NCBI GenBank assembly: GCA_032615215.1 | Contig: CP128431.1 | Coordinates: forward strand, 124,001-188,000 | DNA from: Microbulbifer sp. MKSA007 | GTDB lineage: Bacteria > Pseudomonadota > Gammaproteobacteria > Pseudomonadales > Cellvibrionaceae | Direction of reading: 5' to 3' | DNA length: 64,000 nucleotides | In this document: piece after piece, positions 52,479 through 61,208 of the stretch | How positions within the stretch are numbered: position 1 is the first letter of the stretch | Layout: every line of letters starts with the position of its first letter | Made by a program: the position numbers and the translations under genes | The notes under the pieces: generated by a model | The model's input: the letters and a program-made list of their open reading frames with translations, nothing else | Databases searched by the model: none | Told to the model about the DNA's origin: nothing

Positions 52479-53117
52479 CTACCGCGTCCCCACAAACGGC
52501 GCAGTTTTGAACCAGCGCTCATCCAGAACCACCCGCAGCATGAATGCACTCAGCTGACTGACATCCACACGGAAACCTTGCGTCTCCGTCTCACTGGTTT
52601 GCAGCTGGCCTTTCACATTGGTGGCGATCAACGGCGGGCGGATGGAGGTCCAGTTGAGGTCGGACTCTGACAGCACGCGCAGCTCCGCTTCTTTGGACGG
52701 GATCACTACTGGCACGATCACGCTGAGAATGGACCGCATCAGTTTACGGCTGAGAGTGAGCGGCTCTTCTCTGTATCGCGTGCCCGCGCTTGCCAGATGG
52801 ATCACACGGGTTATGCCAGCCTCTTGCATCGCTGCCACAAGCTGCTGCATGGCTTTTTCAAAGTCCGCAGGTTTCAGCGGTGAACGCCGTGTTTCCGGTG
52901 GGCCAATGGTGGTGAGCACGGCATCGACGCCGTCAACTAACTCACGCACACTTGCAGCATTGAAATAATCACCAAAGATCACCTCAACACCCTCCGGCAC
53001 CTGCTCAGCAGAGCGAGCGCTGCGGGCGAGGACTCGCACGTCATGGCCCTGTGCCAGCGCGGCTTTGCACAGCTCCCGGCCCACAAAGCCGGAAGCACCC
53101 AGTATTCCCAGTTTCAT
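52479..53117 (-). CDS. NAD(P)-binding oxidoreductase (NmrA-like)
   Basis: 212 residues from ATG 53117; the longer frame to 53204 has no ribosome binding site. Rossmann motif GILGASGFVGRELC and the SDR-like loops VLTTIGPPETRR and VIHLASAGTRY are typical of the NmrA/YwnB group. It follows the FAD-dependent oxidoreductase gene with a 10-base gap, so they form an operon. The role may be quinone or redox-linked reduction (inference). Confidence 0.85.
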   Translation of the reverse strand: MKLGILGASGFVGRELCKAALAQGHDVRVLARSARSAEQVPEGVEVIFGDYFNAASVRELVDGVDAVLTTIGPPETRRSPLKPADFEKAMQQLVAAMQEAGITRVIHLASAGTRYREEPLTLSRKLMRSILSVIVPVVIPSKEAELRVLSESDLNWTSIRPPLIATNVKGQLQTSETETQGFRVDVSQLSAFMLRVVLDERWFKTAPFVGTR

Positions 53118-53127
53118 GAAGCCACCC

Positions 53128-54243
53128 CTAAGCCTTAGCGGAGGCGCCAAGCGCTTTGCGGTACATAGGGACCAGCATGGTCTTCGCCTTAGCCATGCGG
53201 GCAAACCAGTTTGCCTTTACAGTGCCAACCGGCGGAATATCCGCAACACCGCCCTCGCTGCCAAGGGTGACCAGCATCATGGTGTCGTTGGTTTTCGGCT
53301 TGTAGCTCTTCAGCCTCGCCTGTGGGTTCTTGAGCAATTGCTGCACGTTGTGAGCCACAGTCTTCACATGTCCGCGCACATAAAGCGCCTTCTTCACCTC
53401 ATCGATCCCGGCGATATCACCAAGAGCGAACACGTTGTTCTTGCCCTTCATCTGGAACGTCTCTTCAACGGCGATGTAACCACGAGCGTCCAACAGATGA
53501 GCCAGATCCTGCTGCATGTAGTCCGTGTTGGGTTTGCCACCGATGCACCAGATGATCAGGTCATACTCCACCACAGCCCCGCTGGAGAGCTTGGCCTGCC
53601 CGGCCTCTGCTTTTTGGGAGGAAGATGGCTCCGGTGAAAGCACCCGCTCGCCGAGCATGAACTTGACACCGCGCTGTTGCAGCACCTTCACCGCATGATT
53701 GGCCGTTTTGCGGGAGGTTCCCTTCAACACCTCACTACTGCATTCCACCAGAGTGATGGATTTGCCCGGAAAGCTCTCGCTGATTTCACCGGCCAGTTCA
53801 ATCCCGACCGGGCCACCGCCAACCAGCAGGATCTTCTGAGCAGCCTCAATTGCGCCGTGGGTTGATTTGAACGCCGCATGCCGCTCTTTCGTGGAGCCTT
53901 CGATCGGACGGATCAGGTCAGAGGGATAACGACTGCCAGTGGCAAGAATGGAGATATCTGCCTTAATGGCGCGTTCAGACCCATCAGCTGCCACCACATG
54001 TCCGGTCTCTCCTGTGAAGCGCTCCAGTTTGCCGTGAATGAAATCCACGCCCGTTAGAAAGGAGTGAAACGGGATGACGGCCTGATGGGCATAGTCTGAC
54101 TGCACGGCCACCCGTGGCATCGCCATGGGCACCTCAAAATAATCAAGCGGGCTCACAAGCTGCACGTTCGCGTGTTTTGCAAGCTGCGTGGCAAGGACCG
54201 CACCGGCAACACCACCACCATAAATCACAACTGACTTGGACAT
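53128..54243 (-). CDS. FAD-dependent NAD(P)H oxidoreductase (AIFM2/NDH-2-like)
   Basis: 371 residues. Two dinucleotide motifs: VVIYGGGVAGAVLATQL at the N-terminus (FAD) and KILLVGGGPVGIELAGE in the middle (NAD(P)H); ILATGSRYPS and NNVFALGDIAGI complete the FAD site. It resembles AIFM2/FSP1 and type II NADH dehydrogenases, which pass electrons to quinones. GGAGTGAAG precedes the ATG. It is divergent from a MarR regulator and followed by an NmrA-like reductase. Confidence 0.9.
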   Translation of the reverse strand: MSKSVVIYGGGVAGAVLATQLAKHANVQLVSPLDYFEVPMAMPRVAVQSDYAHQAVIPFHSFLTGVDFIHGKLERFTGETGHVVAADGSERAIKADISILATGSRYPSDLIRPIEGSTKERHAAFKSTHGAIEAAQKILLVGGGPVGIELAGEISESFPGKSITLVECSSEVLKGTSRKTANHAVKVLQQRGVKFMLGERVLSPEPSSSQKAEAGQAKLSSGAVVEYDLIIWCIGGKPNTDYMQQDLAHLLDARGYIAVEETFQMKGKNNVFALGDIAGIDEVKKALYVRGHVKTVAHNVQQLLKNPQARLKSYKPKTNDTMMLVTLGSEGGVADIPPVGTVKANWFARMAKAKTMLVPMYRKALGASAKA

Positions 54244-54294
54244 ATCTTCACTCCGTTCTGTTGCGCCTTATATACTGCAATCATTTAATAGTTC

Positions 54295-54309
54295 AATATT
54301 ATAAATATT
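54295..54309. promoter_or_regulatory. AT-rich palindrome, candidate MarR operator
   Basis: AATATT-ATA-AATATT, perfect 6-bp arms, lies in the 123-base divergent region between the FAD oxidoreductase and the MarR gene. A partial repeat TAATA-N6-TATTA overlaps it (54287-54302 approximately). Confidence 0.4.
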
Positions 54310-54366
54310 ACTTTTTTAAAGCAAACCTGCTAAAACGCCACGTGCAGACGTGAGGAAGCGAGCAAA

Positions 54367-54810
54367 ATGAACGACTTACCAGCCAGCATGCTTGTGCTTT
54401 TCCAGTTTCAGGAAATTCTGGGCCGCATTCACAAATCCTACTCTGAGTATGCTGATAAGCTCACCCCCACAGAAACCAATATGCTACTGCACTTGGGCAC
54501 GCCCGTGCGCATGGGAAAGCTGGCAGACCTACTGTTCTGCCTGCCCTCCAACGTGACTGTCTTGGTCGATAAGTTCGAGAAACTCGGGCTTTTGCAGCGC
54601 CAACGCTCGGAAGAAGACCGCCGCGCCATTGAGGTCGCGCTGACGGACAAAGGTCAGGAGCTGCGCACCCAAACAATCGCGCACATCTCACAGGTGATCG
54701 AAGAGCAATCCGGCCTTGATCAGGGAGACTTCGAGAAAATTCTGGAGGTGCTAAAGCAAAAGTCGATTATTGCCGGTTCCTGCGGGGCTTGCCCATCCGC
54801 TGACGGTTAG
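54367..54810 (+). CDS. MarR-family regulator with C-terminal CxxC
   Basis: 147 residues. Winged helix of MarR: LTPTETNMLLHLGTPVRMGKLADLLFCLPSNVTVLVDKFEKLGLLQRQRSEEDRRAIEVALTDKG, with the wing Asp-Arg-Arg. The C-terminus SCGACPSADG holds a CxxC pair (Cys139, Cys142), plus Cys in the recognition region (LFCLPS), so a redox- or metal-sensing role is likely. It is divergent from the FAD oxidoreductase/NmrA operon and probably represses it. Confidence 0.88.
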   Translation: MNDLPASMLVLFQFQEILGRIHKSYSEYADKLTPTETNMLLHLGTPVRMGKLADLLFCLPSNVTVLVDKFEKLGLLQRQRSEEDRRAIEVALTDKGQELRTQTIAHISQVIEEQSGLDQGDFEKILEVLKQKSIIAGSCGACPSADG

Positions 54811-54855
54811 GAGTTACTCTGCCGTCTTGGCAACAAACACTTTTCAACTTAACCT

Positions 54856-55332
54856 ATGCATATGACTGAGTATTTTGAACTTCTTGCTGTAGGCGACCGT
54901 GATGCGATTTTACTGACAGCCGCCGGATACTTCGCACTGATGGGCGTGTACTCGTTGATTTACATGTACCGAATAAGCAAATGGCCAAGTGTCATCGGTA
55001 AACTGCATGAAGAATCGGTCCATGGCTGGGGTGGTGGTTCAGATGATGGAACCAACTACAGAGCGAAGGTGCTTTACAGCTACTCTGTTGATGGTGTGCC
55101 CTATGAAAGCGATAGGATTAACGTATGGCACGTCCAAGTATCCTATAATCTGCGCGCACTGTTGAAATGGCAACTCCGCTACATAGATCACCACGACAAC
55201 TTAGGGGTAACAGTATTCTACCATCCCCGTAAGCCGCATAAGGCTTACCTGGTTGCTCCTGGCTGGAAGCAAATGGCACTGGTATTCATCCTGAATTTTG
55301 GTAGTGCAGCGCTTATCCTTTCGGCGTTGTAG
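54856..55332 (+). CDS. DUF3592 membrane protein
   Basis: 158 residues with an N-terminal span (about residues 18-35) and a C-terminal span (about 138-155). Between them the DUF3592 core is readable (KWPSVIGKLHEESVH, AKVLYSYSVDGVPYESDRINVW, VTVFYHPRKPHKAYLVAPG). Function unknown. The start at 54856 has no clear ribosome binding site; a second ATG lies two codons on. Confidence 0.75.
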   Translation: MHMTEYFELLAVGDRDAILLTAAGYFALMGVYSLIYMYRISKWPSVIGKLHEESVHGWGGGSDDGTNYRAKVLYSYSVDGVPYESDRINVWHVQVSYNLRALLKWQLRYIDHHDNLGVTVFYHPRKPHKAYLVAPGWKQMALVFILNFGSAALILSAL

Positions 55333-55554
55333 AGCATCTGTCAGTTTGTCTCTTTTCCAGCTTAGGCTTTTAAAGTCCCTCAGCGACACAGCCTCAAAAC
55401 ATATGCATCTACCGCTAGCACTGGACACCTCCGTCAATGTGTTCCAAACTGTTACACATTCCTAAGCCACACATTCCCCCGTGGCAATTGCACCCTGTTC
55501 GTGGAGTGCACCGATAATCCTCAGTCCTGCCGTAACTTTTCAGAGCCTTGCAGC

Positions 55555-56193
55555 ATGTTAAAATTTGACCATATCACGGTGATTGCGCCGACCTTAAGGG
55601 ATGGCGTCAAGCACGTTGAAGACTGCCTAGGTCTTCAGGTTCCTTTTGGTGTTTGTCATGATTACATGGGAACACATAATCATCGCCTCCAGCTCGGTGG
55701 AACGCTTTATCTTGAAGTTGTTGCACTTGATCCAAACTGCACTGCTCCCAATCGTGCACGATGGTTTGGTCTGGATGATCAGAAGACCGTCAAAGCCGAG
55801 TGGAACGCTGGCCGGCGTTTAAGAGGCTGGGTTGCTGGCGTGGAATCCATCGATCCAGTCCTCACCAAACACCCTAACATTTTTGGAGAGCATGTTCCTC
55901 TGCCTCAGGGCGATCCTGAGTTTGCCTTTTCCATTGCCAAGGATGGAAGCCTGCCGCTGGAGGGCGCTGCGCCTTCTTTGATTGACCGCTATGGCGTGCC
56001 TGAAAACCCCTCAGACATTCCGGATCTGGGCGCGCGGCTTGAGACGTTTACTCTGGAGCATCCTGAACCTGAAACCATAAAGGCGCTCTATGGCGACCTC
56101 GCGATTAACTTTCCAATCGAAGTTATTTATGGCCCCAAAATCAAATACACAGCCAAGATCCGCACACCTAAAGGGTTGAGGGAGTTAACGTGA
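55555..56193 (+). CDS. Glyoxalase/VOC-fold protein (Glyoxalase_3 type)
   Basis: 212 residues from ATG 55555, chosen because the VOC fold begins with LKFDHITVIAPTL right after it; the longer frame from 55501 adds a Cys-rich leader of no known kind. Other marks: HVEDCLGLQVPFG, MGTHNHRLQLGGTLYLEVVALDP (metal-ligand His and Glu). Family members bind a divalent metal and act on small molecules. Substrate unknown; single gene. Confidence 0.85.
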   Translation: MLKFDHITVIAPTLRDGVKHVEDCLGLQVPFGVCHDYMGTHNHRLQLGGTLYLEVVALDPNCTAPNRARWFGLDDQKTVKAEWNAGRRLRGWVAGVESIDPVLTKHPNIFGEHVPLPQGDPEFAFSIAKDGSLPLEGAAPSLIDRYGVPENPSDIPDLGARLETFTLEHPEPETIKALYGDLAINFPIEVIYGPKIKYTAKIRTPKGLRELT

Positions 56194-56556
56194 GCAGAAC
56201 TCCTTCAGCTGCCTTCAAGAATTACCCCAGAAAATACTTTTACCAACTGATCAAAAAACTTAGTTTTGAAGTTTTCTTCGCGCTTGATAAATATTTTCAC
56301 TCTAATACTTTTGCGAAAATCTAGTAAAATTTGCTCTGACCTACTTGCGCAATACATATTTTCAGGTTAGTTAGCCGACTTTAGCAGAACAATCTCATCA
56401 GGCTGTATTCAGCCTCACAGTGCATGTAGTGCAACTACCGGCAAACGGTAATGTCATCACTACTTCTTGCTGTGGGCGCTGTTTTTGCACGCGCATACTT
56501 GCGCCCTGCTAAGATTTACTGTCTCAGAAAATTAGATATACATCAGGATCTAGAAC
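56194..56556. other. Intergenic region, 363 bases
   Basis: AT-rich leader of the NCS1 permease gene. It contains a small hairpin (TACCG-N5-CGGTA at 56436-56450) and direct repeats of AGTGCA nearby, but I see no known riboswitch or operator. Confidence 0.4.
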
Positions 56557-58059
56557 ATGGCGCAAACCCAAGTTATGGATGAGACTTCGCGCGGCCAATC
56601 CCGCCTCATGGAGCCAGCCATCCTTCCCGTCTGGCTTAATCAACGTGCCATCTCCAATCGCGGTTACATTGGACTTTGGATCTCGATGGCGGTGATCATC
56701 GCAACCTTCCAGCTGGGTGCTGGCGGTGTGGCGGGTCTCCCTCTTCCAATCGTTATTGCAACAATCTTTTTCGCCAACCTGCTGCTTGGCATCGTCATGG
56801 CGATGACAGCAGACATCGGCACCGAGCACGGCATTTCCTTCGCTGTTTACCTGCGCGCGCCGTTTGGCACCGTGGGCACACACATTCCATCCATCACCCG
56901 CGGCATCGTGGCAGCCATCTGGTTCGGCATTCAAACCTACCTTGGCGCGCTGGCGCTGAACGGCATCTTCTCCTACCTCACCGGTTTTGATAACTGGGTG
57001 GTCTGGTACATCGGCTTTGCTGTGCTGCAGGTGATCAACACCGCCATGGGCATCCGCGCTGTTGAGCGTCTTGCGAAAATCGCAGCTCCGGCAATCATGG
57101 CGATCTCCGTCTGGATGTACTTCACCCTTGATGGTCTGGCCACAGCAAGCGGAAAAGACATCTGGTCCTTTGCAGGCGACGCAGAAATCTCCATCGTGGC
57201 TTTGTTTGTTGCCAACATGGCCTTCTGGTCTTCTCTGGCAGTCGACATTCCAAATATCACCCGCTTCCTGAAAGTTGAAGCTGGCACCAAGAGCTTCTTT
57301 AAGCGCAATAAGAACGTATTCCTCGCTCAGTTCATCGCCCTGCCAGTGGTGCAGAGCTGGATCGCGCTGATCGGTGCTGTCTCCTTCATCGCAGCAGGTG
57401 ACTGGAACCCGATCACAGTTATTCAGGGTCAGGGCACCGGCATCACTCTGGTGGTTCTGCTGGTCATGGTCGTGCTGGCACAGTGGTCTACCAACACCAG
57501 TGCAAACCTGATCCCAGCAGCGCTGACCTTCGTGAACGCAGGCGCTCCATGGATCACCTACGCCATGGGTCTGGTTCTGGCAGCAATCGTCGGTACGCTG
57601 GCAATGCCATGGCTAATCCTTGATCACCTCTTCACATATCTCGGCCTTTACGGCGCCATGCTCGCCTCTCTGGGTGGCATCATGATCTGCGATTACTTTG
57701 TAATCCGCAAACGCCGCCTGAATGTGCCAGAGCTTTATGAGGAAGAAGGCCAGTTCAAATACATTGCAGGCTGCAATCCGGCTGGCCTGATTGCCTGGGC
57801 CGTGGGTGGTGCACTGGCGATCTACGCCATCGACCTTTCCTACTTCGTTGGCTTCTTCACCGCCTTTGCGCTCTACTGGGTGCTGATGAAGGCCTGGATC
57901 CTGCCGAAGTTCAAACAGGATGAACTGGTGCACACAGATGATGAGAAATATCTGGCAACCAGCATCAACCGCAACTGGGTATACTTGGACGGTCAGGGCA
58001 TGGTGAAAATGGATTGCTCCAGCATTCCGGCCCACGCTCTTTCCCGCGAAGACCTCTAA
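56557..58059 (+). CDS. NCS1-family nucleobase/hydantoin/allantoin permease
   Basis: 500 residues with 12 membrane spans. N-terminal NQRAISNRGYIGLWISMAVIIATFQLGAG and later SFAVYLRAPFGTVGTHIPSITRGIVAAIWFGIQTYLGA are NCS1 signatures (the Mhp1-like Na+ and substrate helices), and DIPNITRFLKVEAGTKS is the conserved loop. It imports a purine, pyrimidine, hydantoin or allantoin. No catabolic enzyme adjoins, so the substrate is open. A terminator follows. Confidence 0.92.
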   Translation: MAQTQVMDETSRGQSRLMEPAILPVWLNQRAISNRGYIGLWISMAVIIATFQLGAGGVAGLPLPIVIATIFFANLLLGIVMAMTADIGTEHGISFAVYLRAPFGTVGTHIPSITRGIVAAIWFGIQTYLGALALNGIFSYLTGFDNWVVWYIGFAVLQVINTAMGIRAVERLAKIAAPAIMAISVWMYFTLDGLATASGKDIWSFAGDAEISIVALFVANMAFWSSLAVDIPNITRFLKVEAGTKSFFKRNKNVFLAQFIALPVVQSWIALIGAVSFIAAGDWNPITVIQGQGTGITLVVLLVMVVLAQWSTNTSANLIPAALTFVNAGAPWITYAMGLVLAAIVGTLAMPWLILDHLFTYLGLYGAMLASLGGIMICDYFVIRKRRLNVPELYEEEGQFKYIAGCNPAGLIAWAVGGALAIYAIDLSYFVGFFTAFALYWVLMKAWILPKFKQDELVHTDDEKYLATSINRNWVYLDGQGMVKMDCSSIPAHALSREDL

Positions 58060-58089
58060 AGCGTATCGCTGAAAAGTGGAAACCGAAAG

Positions 58090-58119
58090 CCCCTTGCGCC
58101 TGCCAGCGTGAGGGGTTTT
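58090..58119 (+). terminator. Intrinsic terminator after the NCS1 permease
   Basis: CCCCTTGCGC (58090-58099) pairs with GCGTGAGGGG (58106-58115), ten pairs including two G-U, followed by TTTTCTCTTT. Confidence 0.8.
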
Positions 58120-58176
58120 CTCTTTGCACGTATATGCTGTAGGCTGCACCTGTCCTTTTTTAACAGTGCCTGTTTT

Positions 58177-58707
58177 ATGAATACACCCAGCGACCTTGCC
58201 CTGCCGCCCCTCACCCTTCACGAAATCTGCGAGGAGGATGCTCTTGATGTTCTGGAGTTTGAGAGCAGCAACAGCACTTTCTTTGAAAAATGGGTACCAG
58301 CGCGCGGGCCAGAGCATTTTGAGGAAGAGTCTCTGAAGCAGGTCATTCGTGATCTGATGGCGGATCCGGACCGGTTTTATCTGATGCGTTCTGAGGCGGG
58401 TGAACTGGTGGGCCGCATCAACCTGCGCAAACTGGGTTCCGAGCCTTTGGACACGGCAGAATTGGGCTACCGCGTGGGCGAAAAATACCTCGGCAAAGGC
58501 TACGCCAAAGCCGCGGTTGTTGCCGTTGCGGATCTGGTGCGGGCGCAAGGGGATCTGACGGAGTTGGAAGCCTTTGCGGCGGACAACAATCCGGCCTCTT
58601 CCAACGTACTGCGGGTCTGTGGTTTCCGTTGGGATAAAGACGGAACCAAGACCGTCCACCTGAATGGCAACCCGTTGACATTGCACCGCTTTACTCTGAC
58701 ACTTTGA
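58177..58707 (+). CDS. GNAT-family acetyltransferase (RimJ/RimL type)
   Basis: 176 residues from ATG 58177; the frame extends back to 58108 through the terminator and is unlikely. The fold marks are LTLHEICEEDALDVLEFE, YRVGEKYLGKGYAKAAVVAVADL (acetyl-CoA loop) and LEAFAADNNPASSNVLRVCGFRWDKDGTKTVHLNG. The acceptor is unknown. Confidence 0.87.
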   Translation: MNTPSDLALPPLTLHEICEEDALDVLEFESSNSTFFEKWVPARGPEHFEEESLKQVIRDLMADPDRFYLMRSEAGELVGRINLRKLGSEPLDTAELGYRVGEKYLGKGYAKAAVVAVADLVRAQGDLTELEAFAADNNPASSNVLRVCGFRWDKDGTKTVHLNGNPLTLHRFTLTL

Positions 58708-58811
58708 GCCACAACTTATCCAGCGCGTAGTATCTCTGACCCGCGCTATTACAGACGATCTGCCGGTCTTTCACGCCTACACTCCTCTTCCAATAAGAAA
58801 GAAAATGGAAG

Positions 58812-59327
58812 ATGGATCCACTCGTCATACAGGGCTTTGGGCTGGCGGCCTATGCCGTCAACATGGTTGGTTTTTCCACCAAGCGCGATCAGCTGTTTCG
58901 CGGCCTGCTTTTTGTCAGCTGCTCCCTGTTCTGCATCCACTATGTGCTCATGGGCGCGTATGTGGCAGGCGCAAACCTTGGCATCAATGGTGTGCGGTCC
59001 TTCGTTTCCCTGCGCTTCAAAGGCTACACATGGTTTGGCATCTTTGCTGTCATCCAAACCGTCATGAGTGTGATGGTGTATGAAGGCCTCATTGACCTGC
59101 TGCCATGGACTGCCTCTCTCATGAGTGGCTTCGCGCTCTTCTGCCTCAGCGGAATCCAGATGCGCGTCGCCATGTTCTCCTGTGCGCTCACATGGATGGT
59201 CAACGCCCTGATCGTGGGATCCTGGGGTGGGTCACTCAACGACATCACCAATGCCACACTGCTGGCAATCACCATCTACCGTATGAAATCCGCAACTGAA
59301 CGGGAGGCCGGGCAAGCCGCACTCTGA
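58812..59327 (+). CDS. ygjV: YgjV-family inner membrane protein
   Basis: 171 residues with six short hydrophobic segments. The family landmarks GFSTKRDQLFRG, SLFCIHYVLMGAY and LGINGVRSFVSLR followed by WFGIFAVIQTVM match Imp-YgjV (PF10688), whose role is not known. An AATGGAAG site precedes the ATG. The polyketide synthase gene starts 130 bases downstream in the same direction. Confidence 0.85.
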   Translation: MDPLVIQGFGLAAYAVNMVGFSTKRDQLFRGLLFVSCSLFCIHYVLMGAYVAGANLGINGVRSFVSLRFKGYTWFGIFAVIQTVMSVMVYEGLIDLLPWTASLMSGFALFCLSGIQMRVAMFSCALTWMVNALIVGSWGGSLNDITNATLLAITIYRMKSATEREAGQAAL

Positions 59328-59457
59328 CAATCCGTAGCACTCAATCTCACCCCACCAAAACAACCCCAAAAAACGCCGGATTTTCAGCAGTTTGGTCAAG
59401 GCCTATAAAGTTGATGATGCATGTTCTGGCAAGAAAGAAAGCAGGGTTGGAGAGCCG

Positions 59458-60579
59458 ATGCCCGTTTACCTGACCGGCCTTGCGACAGCGGTGCCGCCCT
59501 ATGAATTACCCCAGACTCTGGTGCTGGACTACGCACGCCGGATTCTTGGGCCAAAGTTTGCGCAGTTCGAGCGCATGGCTGGCACGTTTCTGACCGCCGG
59601 TGTCAAAACCCGATACTCCTTTGCGCCACTGGAATGGTTTCTGGAACCTCAGGACTGGAAGACCAGAAACGAAACCTATGTGCGCGGCGCAACGGAGCTG
59701 TTCATCACCGCCGCCCGCAAAGCGCTGCTTAAAGCGGGGTTGCGTGCGGATGAGATCGATACAGTCGTGACCGTCTCTTCCACCGGGATCGCAACGCCAA
59801 CGCTGGAAGCGCAGGCCTGGAAGCAGATGGGCTTCCGGCAGGACATCATGCGCGTGCCAGTGTTCGGGCTGGGGTGTGCCGGAGGCGTTTCCGGCCTCTC
59901 CATCGCACAGCAGCTGGCGCAGGCGAAACCAGGCAGCAACGTGCTCATGGTCGCTCTGGAAGGCTGTACGCTCTCCTTCCGCAGTGACCGGCTCACCAAG
60001 GCCGATATTATCGCCACCGTACTGTTTGGTGATGGCGCAGCCGCCGCCTGCCTTTCCACCAGCAAGCCAGAAGGGGCTAAACCAGTGTTTCAGCTGGGGG
60101 CAGGCCATCAGGAGATGTGGCCGGATACGCTCAACATCATGGGCTGGAACGTGGAAGAACACGGCCTCGGCGTTGTGTTCGACCGCTCCATTCCCGACTT
60201 TGCCACAGAGCACTTCCGCGATGTAACAGAGCGCAGTCTCACTGCCCTTTCCATGGAAAGGACTGGCGTCGACCGCTTTGTCTGCCATCCAGGCGGCGCG
60301 AAGGTGGTGCAGGCGCTGGAAGGCGCGTTGGATCTGCCCACCGGCATTCTGGATGTGGAGCGCGAGATCCTGCAGGAGTTCGGCAACATGTCCGCCCCAA
60401 CTGTGCTGTTTGTGCTGGAGCGGGTTCTGGAGCGTGCCGCGCAGGGCAACATGGTCATGTGCGCCCTTGGCCCCGGTTTCACAGCCTCATTCCAACCGGT
60501 CACCATTGTTCCGTCAGAAGCTGGCGGGCACCGGGACGCAACTGATTTTTCAAAACCAGAGGGGGTGATCAATGCCTGA
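59458..60579 (+). CDS. Type III polyketide synthase (chalcone synthase family)
   Basis: 373 residues from ATG 59458, chosen because GGAGAG lies upstream; the in-frame start at 59392 adds a non-conserved leader. The Cys-His-Asn triad is Cys140 (GLGCAGGVSGL), His277 (FVCHPGGAKV) and Asn310 (GNMSAPTVLF). Such enzymes extend an acyl-CoA starter with malonyl-CoA and cyclise to alkylpyrones or alkylresorcinols. The gene overlaps an ICMT-type methyltransferase by 8 bases, the arrangement of the Bacillus alkylpyrone genes bpsA-bpsB, so an O-methylated alkylpyrone is the likely product (inference). Confidence 0.93.
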   Translation: MPVYLTGLATAVPPYELPQTLVLDYARRILGPKFAQFERMAGTFLTAGVKTRYSFAPLEWFLEPQDWKTRNETYVRGATELFITAARKALLKAGLRADEIDTVVTVSSTGIATPTLEAQAWKQMGFRQDIMRVPVFGLGCAGGVSGLSIAQQLAQAKPGSNVLMVALEGCTLSFRSDRLTKADIIATVLFGDGAAAACLSTSKPEGAKPVFQLGAGHQEMWPDTLNIMGWNVEEHGLGVVFDRSIPDFATEHFRDVTERSLTALSMERTGVDRFVCHPGGAKVVQALEGALDLPTGILDVEREILQEFGNMSAPTVLFVLERVLERAAQGNMVMCALGPGFTASFQPVTIVPSEAGGHRDATDFSKPEGVINA

Positions 60580-61072
60580 TGCTTCCTTAGCTGCCCTGCT
60601 GTTTCTGGGTTTCATCATCCTCCAGCGCCTCTCCGAGCTGGTCATCGCCCGCAGCAACACCAAACGCTTGCTGGAAGAAGGGGCCTATGAAGTCGGCGCC
60701 TCCCATTACCCGCTGATTGTCAGCGTGCATGTGGCGTGGATCATCGCGCTTGTTGTGCTGGGCTACGACAAACCGGTCTCCCTTCCGTGGCTGATGGTGT
60801 TCGCCGTCTTGCAGGTGTTCCGCCTCTGGATTCTGCTCAGCATGGGTCGTCGCTGGACCACGCGCATTATTGTGGCGAAAACGCCGCTGGTGACCAAGGG
60901 ACCGTTTGCGTTTGTGCGTCATCCCAATTACTTGCTGGTGGCACTGGAGATCTTCACCGCCCCCATGGTGCTCGGCCTGTTCCCGATCGCCTTCCTGTTC
61001 TCCGGCTTTAATGGTGCCATCCTTGCCCTGCGAATTCGCGTGGAAGATGAGGCCCTTACAGATCTGCGGTAG
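60572..61072 (+). CDS. Isoprenylcysteine carboxyl methyltransferase (ICMT)-like, BpsB type
   Basis: 166 residues with four to five membrane spans. The SAM-binding C-terminal motif GPFAFVRHPNYLLVALEI (R-H-P-x-Y) is diagnostic for ICMT/PEMT membrane methyltransferases. It overlaps the end of the polyketide synthase gene, so the two are co-translated. By analogy with BpsB it probably methylates the hydroxyl of the polyketide pyrone rather than prenylated protein. Confidence 0.9.
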   Translation: MPDASLAALLFLGFIILQRLSELVIARSNTKRLLEEGAYEVGASHYPLIVSVHVAWIIALVVLGYDKPVSLPWLMVFAVLQVFRLWILLSMGRRWTTRIIVAKTPLVTKGPFAFVRHPNYLLVALEIFTAPMVLGLFPIAFLFSGFNGAILALRIRVEDEALTDLR

Positions 61073-61122
61073 AAAAGACCTTTGCACAATATGAAGTTAT
61101 CGGCTTGAACCTGATAGAAGAT

Positions 61123-61136
61123 AGTGATATATCACT
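61123..61136. promoter_or_regulatory. 14-bp palindrome upstream of the semialdehyde dehydrogenase
   Basis: AGTGATATATCACT is a perfect 14-bp palindrome, 72 bases before the dehydrogenase ATG. It resembles operators of GntR- or LacI-type regulators in form; no regulator gene is nearby in the window. Confidence 0.45.
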
Positions 61137-61208
61137 GTCAAAATTCAGCTGTGGGCTGCACATCAGCGGCGCAGCGCCTGCCAGATAACTTCATGTGCCG
61201 AGGAAACG

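Noticed and set aside
57613..58686. Minus-strand reading frame of 357 codons
   Set aside because: Shadow of the NCS1 permease and acetyltransferase; it crosses the terminator and has no recognisable domain.
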